Shown: positions 42,906 through 51,910 of the stretch, piece after piece | How positions within the stretch are numbered: the first letter of the stretch is position 1 | How the letters are laid out: each line of letters opens with the position of its first letter | Assembly (NCBI RefSeq): GCF_000315545.1 | Contig: NZ_JH992902.1 | Coordinates: 1,039,440-1,103,439, forward strand | Source: Selenomonas sp. F0473 | GTDB lineage: Bacteria > Bacillota > Negativicutes > Selenomonadales > Selenomonadaceae | Direction of reading: 5' to 3' | Length of the DNA: 64,000 nt | Position numbers and translations under genes: made by a program | The notes under the pieces: generated by a model | Told to the model about the DNA's origin: nothing | What the model saw: only the letters and a program-made list of their open reading frames with translations | The model's database searches: none

Positions 42906-44585
42906 TTACCCCTCCCGCATATCGGTACGCGATGCATATGCCGCCCACACCGTTTCATACGCCGTGCCGACGGCCGCACCGTAGGCGGTCGTATCCATCA
43001 CGGGCGATGCCGCTGTCATATTGCGCAGCCCCGCATGGAGCGCATCGAGCGTCCGGGCGTCCTGTGCGAGGAGCACTGCGCGCTCAATATACTCCTCCGT
43101 CGTACGCGCAATCAACGCCTGCGCGCCGATATTTTGGAGCAGCGACGCGCCGAACCTGCTCCCGAGGGTCTCCCCCGCCAGCGTCACCACGGGCACGCCC
43201 ATGTAGAGCGCCTCACAGGTCGTCCCTCCGCCCGGATAAGGGAACGTATCGAGCGCAATGTCGATGCGGCGATACGCCGTGAGATAGTCCGCCGAAGCGC
43301 CCTCCGTTTCCACACGCTCTGCGGGGATGCCTGCCGCCGCAATCCGTCGCCATGCCTCCGCGGCACCGTCCGCGACGGAGAAGATCTCCGCCTTGAGCAG
43401 GAGGCGCGATGTCGGTACGCGGTGCAGAATCTTTGCCCATACCCTCAGCACTGTGTCATTGACCTTGGTAAAATTATTCAGGCTGCCGAACACAATGGGC
43501 CGTCCCGCCGCCGGCGCATGTCCCGTCGGGGGCGGCGGGCGCAGCGGCTGCCAGCAAAAATGTGTCCGCGGCAGAACGAGCAGACGCTCGACAAAGCCCT
43601 CCTGCGCAGGTTCCGCCGCGAGTACGGGATCCGCAAGGAAATAATCCACCGCCTTCAGCCCGGTCGACGCGAAGTAACCGATCCCCGACATCTGCACCGG
43701 TGCCGGCCGATACGCGAGGATGGGCAGCGTCCCGCCCGCCGTATGTCCCGCAAGATCCACGAGAATATCTATGCGATCCTCATAGATGAGGCGCGCCGCT
43801 TCCGCCGCACCGCACCCCGTCAGGTTCCGAAAGCCTTCCACGCGGCAACGTACGCTCTCCGTGAACGCATCCTCCTCGTTCATTGCGTAGACGTACGTTT
43901 CAAACCGCGCGGTATCAAGCGCTGTAAAGAGGGCATACGAAAAGGAGAGGACGACGTGCTCCCGGACATCGGGCGAGAGATACCCGATGCGCAGCCGACG
44001 CTCCCTTGCGTCTTCGGGCACATGGGCAAACGGCGCCGTGTCGCTCAGCAGAGCCCCATACGCCTCCGCCGCGGCGCGCTCCTCGGCGAGTGTCTGCGGG
44101 AGATAGTGCCTGTTAAAGAGCACATTGCTCGCATTGAGTAGGCGCAGTGCCGGCTCCTGTGCCGCATCACGCGCATACGCATAGAACGTCACCGCCTCCT
44201 GCGCCCGCCCGAGAAAGCGCGCACACTGCCCCGCGAGGTTGAACACCTTCTCCGCCACAGGCGCGGGCATGGGGCGCCGCATCAGCGGGGACAGAAGCGT
44301 CAGCGCCGCGCGCCGCTCTCTCTGCATCAGATGAATACGCGCCCGGAGAAATATCGTATAGGGATCATCGGGGCGCAGGCGCGCACAGTCCTCCCACGCC
44401 GCAAGCGCCTCTTCCGCAGCGCCGCTCTCGATGCAGAGCGCGGTTAAAAGTCCGGCCGCCTCTCCCGGCGCGTCACGCCGAAGCAGCGCGATATCTGCCT
44501 TAGCGCGCGTTCTATCCCCTCGCTCGAGCGCATCATAGATCCGTGTGCGCAGGGCCTCTACGTCTGCCGACGCCTGTGCCGTCAT
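42906..44585 (-). CDS. TPR-GT41 (OGT-like) glycosyltransferase
   Basis: A 559-residue protein. TPR-like helices fill about residues 1-190 (AAWEDCARLRPDDPYTIFLR and VFNLAGQCARFLGRAQEAVT). The catalytic part has GYLSPDVREHVVLSF (histidine of the active site), LAGHTAGGTLPIL, FGSLNNFTKVNDTVL (lysine) and DTFPYPGGGTTCEALYMGVP. All key residues are present, so it is probably active with UDP-GlcNAc or a similar donor. The start ATG overlaps the preceding stop as ATGA with AAGGAG upstream. Confidence 0.88.
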   Translation of the reverse strand: MTAQASADVEALRTRIYDALERGDRTRAKADIALLRRDAPGEAAGLLTALCIESGAAEEALAAWEDCARLRPDDPYTIFLRARIHLMQRERRAALTLLSPLMRRPMPAPVAEKVFNLAGQCARFLGRAQEAVTFYAYARDAAQEPALRLLNASNVLFNRHYLPQTLAEERAAAEAYGALLSDTAPFAHVPEDARERRLRIGYLSPDVREHVVLSFSYALFTALDTARFETYVYAMNEEDAFTESVRCRVEGFRNLTGCGAAEAARLIYEDRIDILVDLAGHTAGGTLPILAYRPAPVQMSGIGYFASTGLKAVDYFLADPVLAAEPAQEGFVERLLVLPRTHFCWQPLRPPPPTGHAPAAGRPIVFGSLNNFTKVNDTVLRVWAKILHRVPTSRLLLKAEIFSVADGAAEAWRRIAAAGIPAERVETEGASADYLTAYRRIDIALDTFPYPGGGTTCEALYMGVPVVTLAGETLGSRFGASLLQNIGAQALIARTTEEYIERAVLLAQDARTLDALHAGLRNMTAASPVMDTTAYGAAVGTAYETVWAAYASRTDMREG

Positions 44586-46060
44586 GTGTTCTCCTTGGCG
44601 AGCCGGCCGATACGCCGCCGCATCCTGAGATCCTCGGGAGCCGCGGAGATCTCCCTGCACGATCGCGGCAGGAGGAGCGCGATGCGCGCCTGTTCCTCCG
44701 GAGAAAACGCCTCCAGATAAGCTGCCGCAAGCGCCGCCGCGCGCTCCGTCTCCTCGATGAGGGACGCCGCCGCCGCGCACACCTCTCCCGTCAGGAGCAG
44801 CCGCCTGCGCGGCGTGAACTTCGCCGCGCTGCGCTTTTCATAGTAGAGCGCCGCATAGGGGAACGGCGTATCCGTGAGCGCCTCCGCCAAAAATCCCGCA
44901 TCCGCTTCCTCATCGTAGAGGCCGCGCAGCGCCGCAATCACATCCGCCGCCGCTGCGCCCGTCTCCGAGAACAGGCGTAAAAGGCCCTTCAATGCCGGCA
45001 GATGCCGCTTTTTGGCACGCAGCGACCGAATATAGAACGCAGCGGCGGCCTCCTGCTCGCCGCACAGTTCCGCCGCTGTACCGAGCCGTTCATAAGCAAG
45101 CGGCGCGAGCACGCCGGAGTACGCGCCCTCACGATAGTATTCCTCGTGCAGGCGAACCCCCTCGGCATAGGCGCGCCGCGCCGCGGCGATATAGTCTCGA
45201 TCCCACGCATAGGTGCCGTAGATCAGCGGGAAGTCTGCCGTCTGCGGGAATCTGCGGGCAGCGGCCTCATAGGCGGCGTCGATCTCCGTATCGCCGGCAC
45301 CCATTAGAATGAGCGACTGCAGCAGCACGGTGTGAGGGCGCTCCTCTCCCCCGACCGGCTGCTCGCGGAGCGCCATCGCCTCCCGCGCATATGCGGCCGC
45401 CTTTTCATAATCCTCCAGCGTATAATAGCAGTCCATCAGATGGTAGGCGTCCATCTTGTCACACTGCCCTGCCGCACGGCGTTCCAGCAGCATCCTGAGA
45501 TCGCGCTCCGATTTTTTCCGCATCACCTGGGGCGAATACCCCGTATGGTAGAGCGTGAGATCCTGCGCAAACATCATCTCTCGCGCGGGGTCGCCGCTGA
45601 GATTCTCCACATGCTCGTGGATGCTTCCCACGAAACGGAGCCACGGCGCGCGACGGAAGATGCGTTGTACTTTTGCCGTTGTGCCGAGCAGCGCCCCCGT
45701 CTCCATATCGATGTTGACGAGATGCACGATGAATCCGTCGAGCCCCTCCGCAGCATCATGCTCCTCAATCAAGGCGCGCACGCGGGGTGCGCTCTCCTCC
45801 GAGAAATACTCGTCCGCATCGGTAAAGACCACCCAGTCCCCCGATGCCCGGTCGAGAGCAAAATTTTTCGCGGCGGCGAAGTCGTTGGTCCACGCAAACC
45901 GATAGACCTCTGCCCCGCCTGCGCGCGCGATCTCTGCGGTCGCATCCGTCGAGCCGGTATCGACAACGATCATCTCGTCGGCAAAGACGCGCGCCGATGC
46001 GAGCCAGCGCGGCAGATTTTCTGCCTCATTCTTTGCAATGACACAGGCAGAAATTTTCAT
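44582..46060 (-). CDS. GT2 family glycosyltransferase with TPR tail
   Basis: A 492-residue protein. The GT2 domain (residues 1-230) begins KISACVIAKNEAENLPRWLA, has VVDTGSTDATAEIA, the metal-binding FTDADEYF (DxD) and GSIHEHVEN. Helical TPR-like repeats fill the rest. This architecture resembles GmaR of Listeria, a flagellin O-GlcNAc transferase (architecture only, not sequence identity). ATG 46060 overlaps the previous stop (ATGA). Three domains of the neighbouring gene are paralogous to its catalytic domain. Confidence 0.87.
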   Translation of the reverse strand: MKISACVIAKNEAENLPRWLASARVFADEMIVVDTGSTDATAEIARAGGAEVYRFAWTNDFAAAKNFALDRASGDWVVFTDADEYFSEESAPRVRALIEEHDAAEGLDGFIVHLVNIDMETGALLGTTAKVQRIFRRAPWLRFVGSIHEHVENLSGDPAREMMFAQDLTLYHTGYSPQVMRKKSERDLRMLLERRAAGQCDKMDAYHLMDCYYTLEDYEKAAAYAREAMALREQPVGGEERPHTVLLQSLILMGAGDTEIDAAYEAAARRFPQTADFPLIYGTYAWDRDYIAAARRAYAEGVRLHEEYYREGAYSGVLAPLAYERLGTAAELCGEQEAAAAFYIRSLRAKKRHLPALKGLLRLFSETGAAAADVIAALRGLYDEEADAGFLAEALTDTPFPYAALYYEKRSAAKFTPRRRLLLTGEVCAAAASLIEETERAAALAAAYLEAFSPEEQARIALLLPRSCREISAAPEDLRMRRRIGRLAKENT

Positions 46061-49000
46061 TGTATCAGCTCCATCAGTTCCCGCGCCTTCCGATTGTTCG
46101 GTTCCGCCGCAAGCGCCCGGGCGAGATACGCGCACGCTTCTTCCCTCCGGCCGAGCGTAAGATAGGCCCGCCCCGTCTCGTAGAGATACGCCGCATCCTC
46201 CGTTCCTCCCGCTTCGATATAAAAGAGATATGCGCGCAGCGCCGCCGTACGGCGCCCCGCCGCGGCAAAGGCCCGCGCAAGCGCCAGCACATGCGGCGCG
46301 CCGTACTCCGCCGCACAGCAAACGATACGCGCCGCCTGCGCCTCGTCCGCATGTCGGACGAACGCATCGACGGCCAACGCATAGCCCTCTGTACTCTGCG
46401 GAAGAGGTACGGCATCCGGCTCATCGTAATGCCGCCAAAACGCACGCAGTACGTCCGGCAGCAGTGCCCGCAGGCGTCGATAGAGATGCCGACCATCCGG
46501 ACTTTCCTCCCGCGCAAGCCGCGGAAGCATCTCCGGTATCTCCCGCACATCGCCCGCAAGCGATGCGGTCAGATACGCCGCCTGCTCCTCCGGCGAACGC
46601 GTATGCAGCTCCTCATAGATTTGCGGCAGGTCGCATGCATGTCCCGTCTCCCGCTCCCATGTATCCGCGGCCTCTTTGGCAAGGGCGCGCCAGCCGAACC
46701 CATCGGCAAAGCGGTAAAGGTAGAGGAGCGTGTCGCTGTCCGTTCCAATGCGCGTGCGCATCTCTCTTAGAATACGCGCCGGCGGCTCGCTCTCATGCAG
46801 CTCCGCATAAACGTCGAGCGCCGCCTCGCGCGCTCCTCCGGCATCAAAGGCATCCGCAAGCGCCGCCTCCGCCGCCGCGGCATCACGCTCTATCATGAGC
46901 AGCCGCGCACGCGCTGCGGCAACCTCCCCCGCCCACGCGCCGAACGCGGAACTCTCCCCGCTCTCATCCTCGGGTATCTCATAGAGATCCAGTGCCCGTG
47001 TGAGTTCGGTGAATGCCGCATCGTTCCCTACGGCGGCATAGAGCAGCCCCAGCCGCCCGTGAAAATCGGGCAGGAGCGGGAACGCGCGGCACGCCTGTTC
47101 CGCTGCGGCAATCTGCTCTGCAAGGGGCGTCTCCTCCCGCTCCATACAGTCGAGCAGGAGATGATAGAGCCTGCTCTGCGCCCCCACGGACCGCACTTTT
47201 TCGGCAAGCGCCTCCCGCGTATAGAGGAGTGCGGCGGCATACTGCCCGAGCCCGTAATAGGTATCCGCAAGGTAACGATAGTCCCCGGGCCGAATGCCTT
47301 TTTGCTCAATTTCTGCGGAAAGCAGCGCGAGATTGCGCGTATGTTTGGCATACATGCGCCCGGCGGAGTAGCCCACATGCCGGATGGCGAGCGCTGCGGG
47401 CTCCCGGTAGAGGACGGGTTCCCCCGCCGTCTTTTGCAGACGCTCGTGGACGCGCCCTTCATAAAACAGCCCGCGGCCAAGCCGCACGAGACGCACATGC
47501 GGCGCACGTCCGATCTCGCGGTTGCCGTCGTCCTCATCCACATGCACGATCGGCAGCAGCACCGCGTCAACCGTCGGCATCAGTACGTCCATCATCGCGA
47601 GATAAGGGCGCGCTTCATCGGGGTCGACAAAGGTCTCATCCGCATCGAGCACCGCCGCCCATCCTCCGGATGCATGTGAGAGCACGGCATTACGCGCGGC
47701 GGCAAAATCATCGCCCCATGCAAAATCATAGACCTCCGCCCCCGCGCCTGCGGCGAGTGCCCGCGTCCCATCCGTCGATCCCGTATCGAGAACGATTCGC
47801 ACATCGGCATATGCGGCCGCATTCGCAAGCCACGTTTTCATATCGCGCAGATCATTTCGTACAAAAACGCAGGCGGAAATCCGAACCTCCGCCTCATGTG
47901 CGTGGATCTGCCGCCACAGTGCCGCGCGGCGCTCCAGCTGCTCTGCCATCTCCGCCGTAAAATCCGACGGGTTGAGACCCTCCCGCTGCGGCACAATGCG
48001 CAGCGCCGTCTCCGCCGCCCGAATCGCCGCCGCATAGTCATACGATGCCGCGCAGGCCTCCGCGAGCTCCGCGTGCATTTCCGGGAGCTCCGGGAAGTCC
48101 TCGGCCGCGCGCGCGGCAATCGCGCGCCGCTCTTCCCGCATCTGCGGATGTGTTCCGTAGATATGCAACAGGATCCGATAGGAAGAACTTGCATAGACCG
48201 TATGCTGCCGTCCGCGCTCAATATCGCGCAGCGCATAGCGCTCCGCCATGCGCGCATCCCCGAGCCGGTCATACGTCTCCGCGAGATAGCGCCAGCAGCG
48301 CTCCGGCTGCTCGCCGGCCTCCATCTCCGCCAGCAAAAGCCGCAGATTGCGTTTCCCCTTTGCCCGCGTCAGTTTTTCCGAATAGCCCGTATGGATGAGC
48401 AGGAGCCGCTCCGCCGCCACCGTCTCATAAGACGTAATCACGCCGTCTGCATCGCGCAGCTCCTCGTGGATACGGCCGACATAGCGGCGCCCTTCCGCGG
48501 ATTTGAAAATGCGAGGCGCAGGCGCCTCGAGCAGCACCGCCCCCGTATCCTCGTCGATGTTGCGCAGCGGGACGAGGAGCATCTGCGTTCCGCGCGCCGC
48601 CGCCTCCTCAACGACTGCACGCAGACGGCGCGCCGCCCCGGATGCAAAATATTCGTCCGCGTCGAGAAATACGACCCAATCTCCGTGGGCATGAGAAAGC
48701 GCCGCATTGCGCGCCGCCGCGAAGTCGTCCGCCCATGCGAAATGATAGACCCGAGCCCCGAGGGCCGCCGCAGTATCCGCAGAATTATCCGCAGACCCCG
48801 TATCCACAACGATGAGCTCGTCCACATAGGAACGCAGACGCTCGATTGATTTTTTCAGATGCTCGGCATCGTCGCGTACGATATAGCATGCGGTCAGCCG
48901 CAGCGCCGCCGGCTTCTCGTTCCGTTTCTCCTCCGAGCTGCGGTATATACGCGCCTTTTCCGACCAATGCGCCGCACTCTCCGCATCGCCTAGATGCGTA

Positions 49001-49995
49001 TATATCTGCGCCATACGCTCGGCAACGAGTGCCGCCACACTGCGATTAAAAAACGAATCGTCCCGCCGGACACCTATGGCGCTCTCATACCGCTCCATCG
49101 CCGCAACGAAACTCGCAAGTGCCCCCTCATAACTCCCGAGACCGCAGAGCACCATCCCGCGCTCAGCGTAAAAATCCGGCAGATCCGGATAGCCGGCAAG
49201 CGCCGCATTGACGATTGTCAGCATTTCCTCATCCGGATAATGCAGCGCGCGCATGGACTCGATCACTTGATGATAGATTTTACTCCGTCCGCCGATGATG
49301 ACCATATCGCTCGAAAGGACTTCTGCCGAGAGTGCAAGAACGCGCCGATAATCCTTCAGCCAAAAATAACAGTCGGCGAGATATGCCGCATGCCACGGCT
49401 TACGCCCGTGCTCCTTGGCATCTGCTTCGAGCATGGAGATATTGCGGCGTACCTTCTCCGCGCTCCGTGCCGTCATATATCCCGTGTGCCCGCATGCAAG
49501 GCGTTCGTCCGCGTAGCAGAGTGCTCGCACCGCACCGTCGCGCCGCACGGCCTGCTCATGGATCTTCCCTTCGTACAGCATCGCATTGCCCCGCAGAACG
49601 CGCGGCAGGATATCGGTTATCATATCGTTGTGATCGTCGATGGATAAATAATGTTCCATACGCACCATGATGATGTCCCACGGCGGCGTCTGTCCCGCAT
49701 AGGCCTCTATAGCGGAGCGCACCTGCTCCGGGTGCAGGAAATATTCGTCCGCATCAAGGAAAATAATGAAATCGCCGCCCGCCTGCTCAAGTGCAAAATT
49801 CCGCGCCGCCGCGAAATCATCGCGCCATGAAAAATCATAGAGAGCGGTATGAAACTCCCCCGCTGCCGCCGCAACATTCGCATCTCCCGCCGTAGAAACG
49901 ACGACGATCTCGTCCGCCGCTGCCGCGACACTCGCAAGAGAGCGGCGCAGATCATCCGCTTCGTCCTTCACAATATAGCAGGCGGAGATCTTCAT
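46057..49995 (-). CDS. Giant protein with three GT2 glycosyltransferase domains and TPR segments
   Basis: A 1,312-residue protein with three paralogous GT2 domains. They begin at residues 1 (KISACYIVKDEADDLRRSLA), about 364 (RLTACYIVRDDAEHLKKSIE) and about 702 (RISACVFVRNDLRDMKTWLA). Each keeps a DxD: FLDADEYF, FLDADEYF and VLDADETF. Each is followed by HTGY or HVGY and TPR-like helices; the C-terminal 350 residues are repeats only. Three catalytic domains on one chain suggest stepwise glycan building or multi-site modification. It is the first gene of the island; ATG 49995 has AAAGGA 9 nt upstream. No terminator separates it from the next gene. Confidence 0.85.
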   Translation of the reverse strand: MKISACYIVKDEADDLRRSLASVAAAADEIVVVSTAGDANVAAAAGEFHTALYDFSWRDDFAAARNFALEQAGGDFIIFLDADEYFLHPEQVRSAIEAYAGQTPPWDIIMVRMEHYLSIDDHNDMITDILPRVLRGNAMLYEGKIHEQAVRRDGAVRALCYADERLACGHTGYMTARSAEKVRRNISMLEADAKEHGRKPWHAAYLADCYFWLKDYRRVLALSAEVLSSDMVIIGGRSKIYHQVIESMRALHYPDEEMLTIVNAALAGYPDLPDFYAERGMVLCGLGSYEGALASFVAAMERYESAIGVRRDDSFFNRSVAALVAERMAQIYTHLGDAESAAHWSEKARIYRSSEEKRNEKPAALRLTACYIVRDDAEHLKKSIERLRSYVDELIVVDTGSADNSADTAAALGARVYHFAWADDFAAARNAALSHAHGDWVVFLDADEYFASGAARRLRAVVEEAAARGTQMLLVPLRNIDEDTGAVLLEAPAPRIFKSAEGRRYVGRIHEELRDADGVITSYETVAAERLLLIHTGYSEKLTRAKGKRNLRLLLAEMEAGEQPERCWRYLAETYDRLGDARMAERYALRDIERGRQHTVYASSSYRILLHIYGTHPQMREERRAIAARAAEDFPELPEMHAELAEACAASYDYAAAIRAAETALRIVPQREGLNPSDFTAEMAEQLERRAALWRQIHAHEAEVRISACVFVRNDLRDMKTWLANAAAYADVRIVLDTGSTDGTRALAAGAGAEVYDFAWGDDFAAARNAVLSHASGGWAAVLDADETFVDPDEARPYLAMMDVLMPTVDAVLLPIVHVDEDDGNREIGRAPHVRLVRLGRGLFYEGRVHERLQKTAGEPVLYREPAALAIRHVGYSAGRMYAKHTRNLALLSAEIEQKGIRPGDYRYLADTYYGLGQYAAALLYTREALAEKVRSVGAQSRLYHLLLDCMEREETPLAEQIAAAEQACRAFPLLPDFHGRLGLLYAAVGNDAAFTELTRALDLYEIPEDESGESSAFGAWAGEVAAARARLLMIERDAAAAEAALADAFDAGGAREAALDVYAELHESEPPARILREMRTRIGTDSDTLLYLYRFADGFGWRALAKEAADTWERETGHACDLPQIYEELHTRSPEEQAAYLTASLAGDVREIPEMLPRLAREESPDGRHLYRRLRALLPDVLRAFWRHYDEPDAVPLPQSTEGYALAVDAFVRHADEAQAARIVCCAAEYGAPHVLALARAFAAAGRRTAALRAYLFYIEAGGTEDAAYLYETGRAYLTLGRREEACAYLARALAAEPNNRKARELMELIQ

Positions 49996-50021
49996 AGCGC
50001 ACATCCTTTCATATCGTAATC

Positions 50022-50050
50022 ATTATACGGTATAGCCGCAAAAATGGCAA
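50022..50050 (-). promoter_or_regulatory. Sigma70-like promoter of the glycosyltransferase island
   Basis: On the minus strand TTGCCA (50045-50050), a 17-nt spacer and TATAAT (50022-50027), about 30 nt before ATG 49995. So the island is not simply read through from the flagellar sigma28 promoter. Confidence 0.65.
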
Positions 50051-50056
50051 AGGATT

Positions 50057-50230
50057 AGTGACACAATTATGCCCAAGATTGCGCATCGCATCTAGCCGTA
50101 GCCTAAGCGACACGCAAGCTTGGATGCAGAACAAGGAACAAGAAAAATACACGCGAAGTCGTAGTTAAGGCTACGTCGAGCGCAGTTTTTTTCGCAGTGA
50201 CACAGTTATGCGCCAAGATTGCGCGTCACG
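50057..50230. repeat. Imperfect direct repeats flanking a small inverted repeat
   Basis: AGTGACACAATTATG followed by CCCAAGATTGCGC (from 50057) recurs as AGTGACACAGTTATG and CGCCAAGATTGCGC (from 50197), 140 bp apart. Between them CGTAGCCTAA (about 50097) is inverted to TTAAGGCTACG (about 50165). It may be a short interspersed repeat or a scar of a mobile element; only this copy is visible. Confidence 0.45.
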
Positions 50231-50235
50231 CTACA

Positions 50236-50272
50236 AAAAAAGAGCCCCTCCCCGAAGGGAAGGACTCTTTCG
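50236..50272 (-). terminator. Intrinsic terminator of fliC
   Basis: AAAGAGCCCCTCCC pairs with GGGAAGGACTCTTT across a short loop (50238-50270), with a T-run on the minus side. Confidence 0.8.
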
Positions 50273-50301
50273 GTAGTCCGTCGGTAAATGCCGAAGCGAG
50301 A

Positions 50302-51633
50302 TTACTTGAGGAGCGAGAGAACAGCGGAGCTGTTCTGGTTCGCCTGCGCGAGCATAGACTGCGCAGCCTGGAGCAGCACGTTGTTCTTCGTGTACTCCGT
50401 CATCTCCTTCGCCATATCCGCATCGCGGATCGTGGACTCGGAGTTCTGAACATTCTCGGACGCCGTCGTGAGGTTGGAGCTCGTGTAGGAGAGGCGAGTC
50501 TGGACAGCGCCGATATTCGCCTGCTCGTCGAGCGCCTTCTGGAGCGCCGTCTCAATCGCGTTGATCGCGGCGTTGGCCCGATCCTGCGTCTGGACGCTAA
50601 TGACCGAACCGTCCGTGCCCTTCACGCCGAGAGCGAGCGAACGCATATCGGTCATGCTGACCTTGATCGCCTGGTTTGCCTTCGTGCCCGTCTGGAGCGT
50701 GAGAGAGTTGTCTTCAGACGCATTCTCCGCGCGGATACGCTCGTTGAAAGCGTCAAGAGACGTGTTCGCGGTCTTGCGGATCGCTCCCGTGCTGTCGGCA
50801 ATCGACAGCGTGAACGACGAAACCTGCCAGGTCGTGCCGGCATGTGCAGCATTGATCGAAAGAGCCGACTTGTTATCGGCCGTGTAAACGCTGTTGCCAG
50901 CCTTATCCAACCCGATCCAAGCGCCATGAGTCGCCGCGTCGGTGTCAACGAGAGCCGAGCCTGCGACAGACTCAGAGCCATTGTAGGCCGTCTTCGTAAG
51001 CAAGTCGGCCATCGTGCTCGTACTGACCTGGAACGTCGTCGTGTAGGTCTTGCCCCCACGGACATACGAAACGGTGACCTTATCCGTCGACTGGATATTA
51101 AGGCTCTCGTTCTGACGGCTCTGGAGATCCGTCAGCTTGGATGTCCACTTGGACGCCGTACTCAACGAACTGTTCGAAAGCGTCGTGCACGTTGCTGTAC
51201 CGATGCTGTTGCGCGAACCGTCGACGAGATACTTGCCGTTGTACGTGGCAAGCGCGTTGTCGTCGATCTGGTCAACCATCTGGTTGATCTCTTTCTGGAT
51301 CGTGCGACGGTCCTCGTCGGTATTCGTGTCGTTCGCCGCGTTGATCGCCTTTTCCTTCAGGGTCTTGAGAATCTCAACCGTGCTGGAGACGGCGCCCTCG
51401 GCGGTCTTCATCATGCTGTTGCCGTTCTGGGTGTTCTGGTTGTCCTGATCGAGCGAACGGATCTGGACGCGCATACGCTCAGAGATCGCATAGCCGGAAG
51501 CATCGTCGCCGGCGTTGTTGATCTTCATGCCCGAAGAGACCTTCTGGAGGCTCTTTGCGAGCGAAGACTGGTTGCGGTTCAGGATATTCAGCGTGTTGAC
51601 CGCCGACATGTTGTTTTTGACTACCATTGCCAT
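50302..51633 (-). CDS. fliC: Flagellin
   Basis: A 443-residue flagellin. The N-terminal D0/D1 region (VVKNNMSAVNTLNILNRNQS, LAKSLQKVSSGMKINNAGDD, ASGYAISERMR) and C-terminal region (IRDADMAKEMTEYTKNNVLL, QAAQSMLAQANQNSSAVLSL) are conserved; the central 200 residues are variable. It is rich in Ser/Thr in the middle, fitting O-glycosylation by the island behind it (inference). It is transcribed from two promoters (51843-51871 and 51800-51826) with a leader of about 160 nt that carries CsrA-type sites. AGGGAGGAA precedes the ATG. Confidence 0.97.
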   Translation of the reverse strand: MAMVVKNNMSAVNTLNILNRNQSSLAKSLQKVSSGMKINNAGDDASGYAISERMRVQIRSLDQDNQNTQNGNSMMKTAEGAVSSTVEILKTLKEKAINAANDTNTDEDRRTIQKEINQMVDQIDDNALATYNGKYLVDGSRNSIGTATCTTLSNSSLSTASKWTSKLTDLQSRQNESLNIQSTDKVTVSYVRGGKTYTTTFQVSTSTMADLLTKTAYNGSESVAGSALVDTDAATHGAWIGLDKAGNSVYTADNKSALSINAAHAGTTWQVSSFTLSIADSTGAIRKTANTSLDAFNERIRAENASEDNSLTLQTGTKANQAIKVSMTDMRSLALGVKGTDGSVISVQTQDRANAAINAIETALQKALDEQANIGAVQTRLSYTSSNLTTASENVQNSESTIRDADMAKEMTEYTKNNVLLQAAQSMLAQANQNSSAVLSLLK

Positions 51634-51640
51634 AGTGTAA

Positions 51641-51704
51641 ATTCCTCCCTGGTGTGGTTCCGGCTGTGCCGGAAATTAAATGTAGTGCGGACATCCGTGC
51701 CCGC
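51641..51704 (-). promoter_or_regulatory. fliC leader with CsrA-type binding sites
   Basis: In the RNA, the Shine-Dalgarno AGGGAGGAAT (51641-51650) and a hairpin that displays ACGGAU in its loop (GCGG ... CCGC, 51687-51704) are two GGA sites. This is the layout by which CsrA blocks hag translation in Bacillus subtilis, with FliW as antagonist; both genes are in this window. Confidence 0.5.
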
Positions 51705-51799
51705 TGTATATAATAGGCAAGTGACGCGTCTATCCTGGTTGGCTGCTAGCTAGCCTTCCCTGGCAGCCGCCCCGCTTGCATATTATCTTTACATATAGT

Positions 51800-51826
51800 A
51801 TATCGTCGCAAGATCAATATACTTAA
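51800..51826 (-). promoter_or_regulatory. Sigma28-type promoter of fliC
   Basis: On the minus strand TTAAGTAT (51819-51826), an 11-nt spacer and GACGATAT (51800-51807), against the flagellar consensus TAAAGTTT-N11-GCCGATAA. Confidence 0.6.
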
Positions 51827-51842
51827 GTATGAAACTAGAGAT

Positions 51843-51871
51843 ATTTTACTTTTTTTCATCCGCTTTGTCAA
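51843..51871 (-). promoter_or_regulatory. Second, sigma70-type promoter upstream of fliC
   Basis: On the minus strand TTGACA (51866-51871), 17 nt and TAAAAT (51843-51848). Confidence 0.6.
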
Positions 51872-51910
51872 GAAAAAGCCAATGATGAAACGTTTCTTTT
51901 TTACACTGCT

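Larger units (their letters stand above)
49996..50301. other. Gap between fliC and the glycosyltransferase island
   Basis: It holds the island promoter (50022-50050), a pair of imperfect direct repeats (50057-50230) and the fliC terminator (50238-50270). No gene is seen. Confidence 0.55.

Noticed and set aside
50197-51753. A 518-codon plus-strand frame opposite fliC
   Set aside because: It is antisense to flagellin across its entire length and shows no family pattern.
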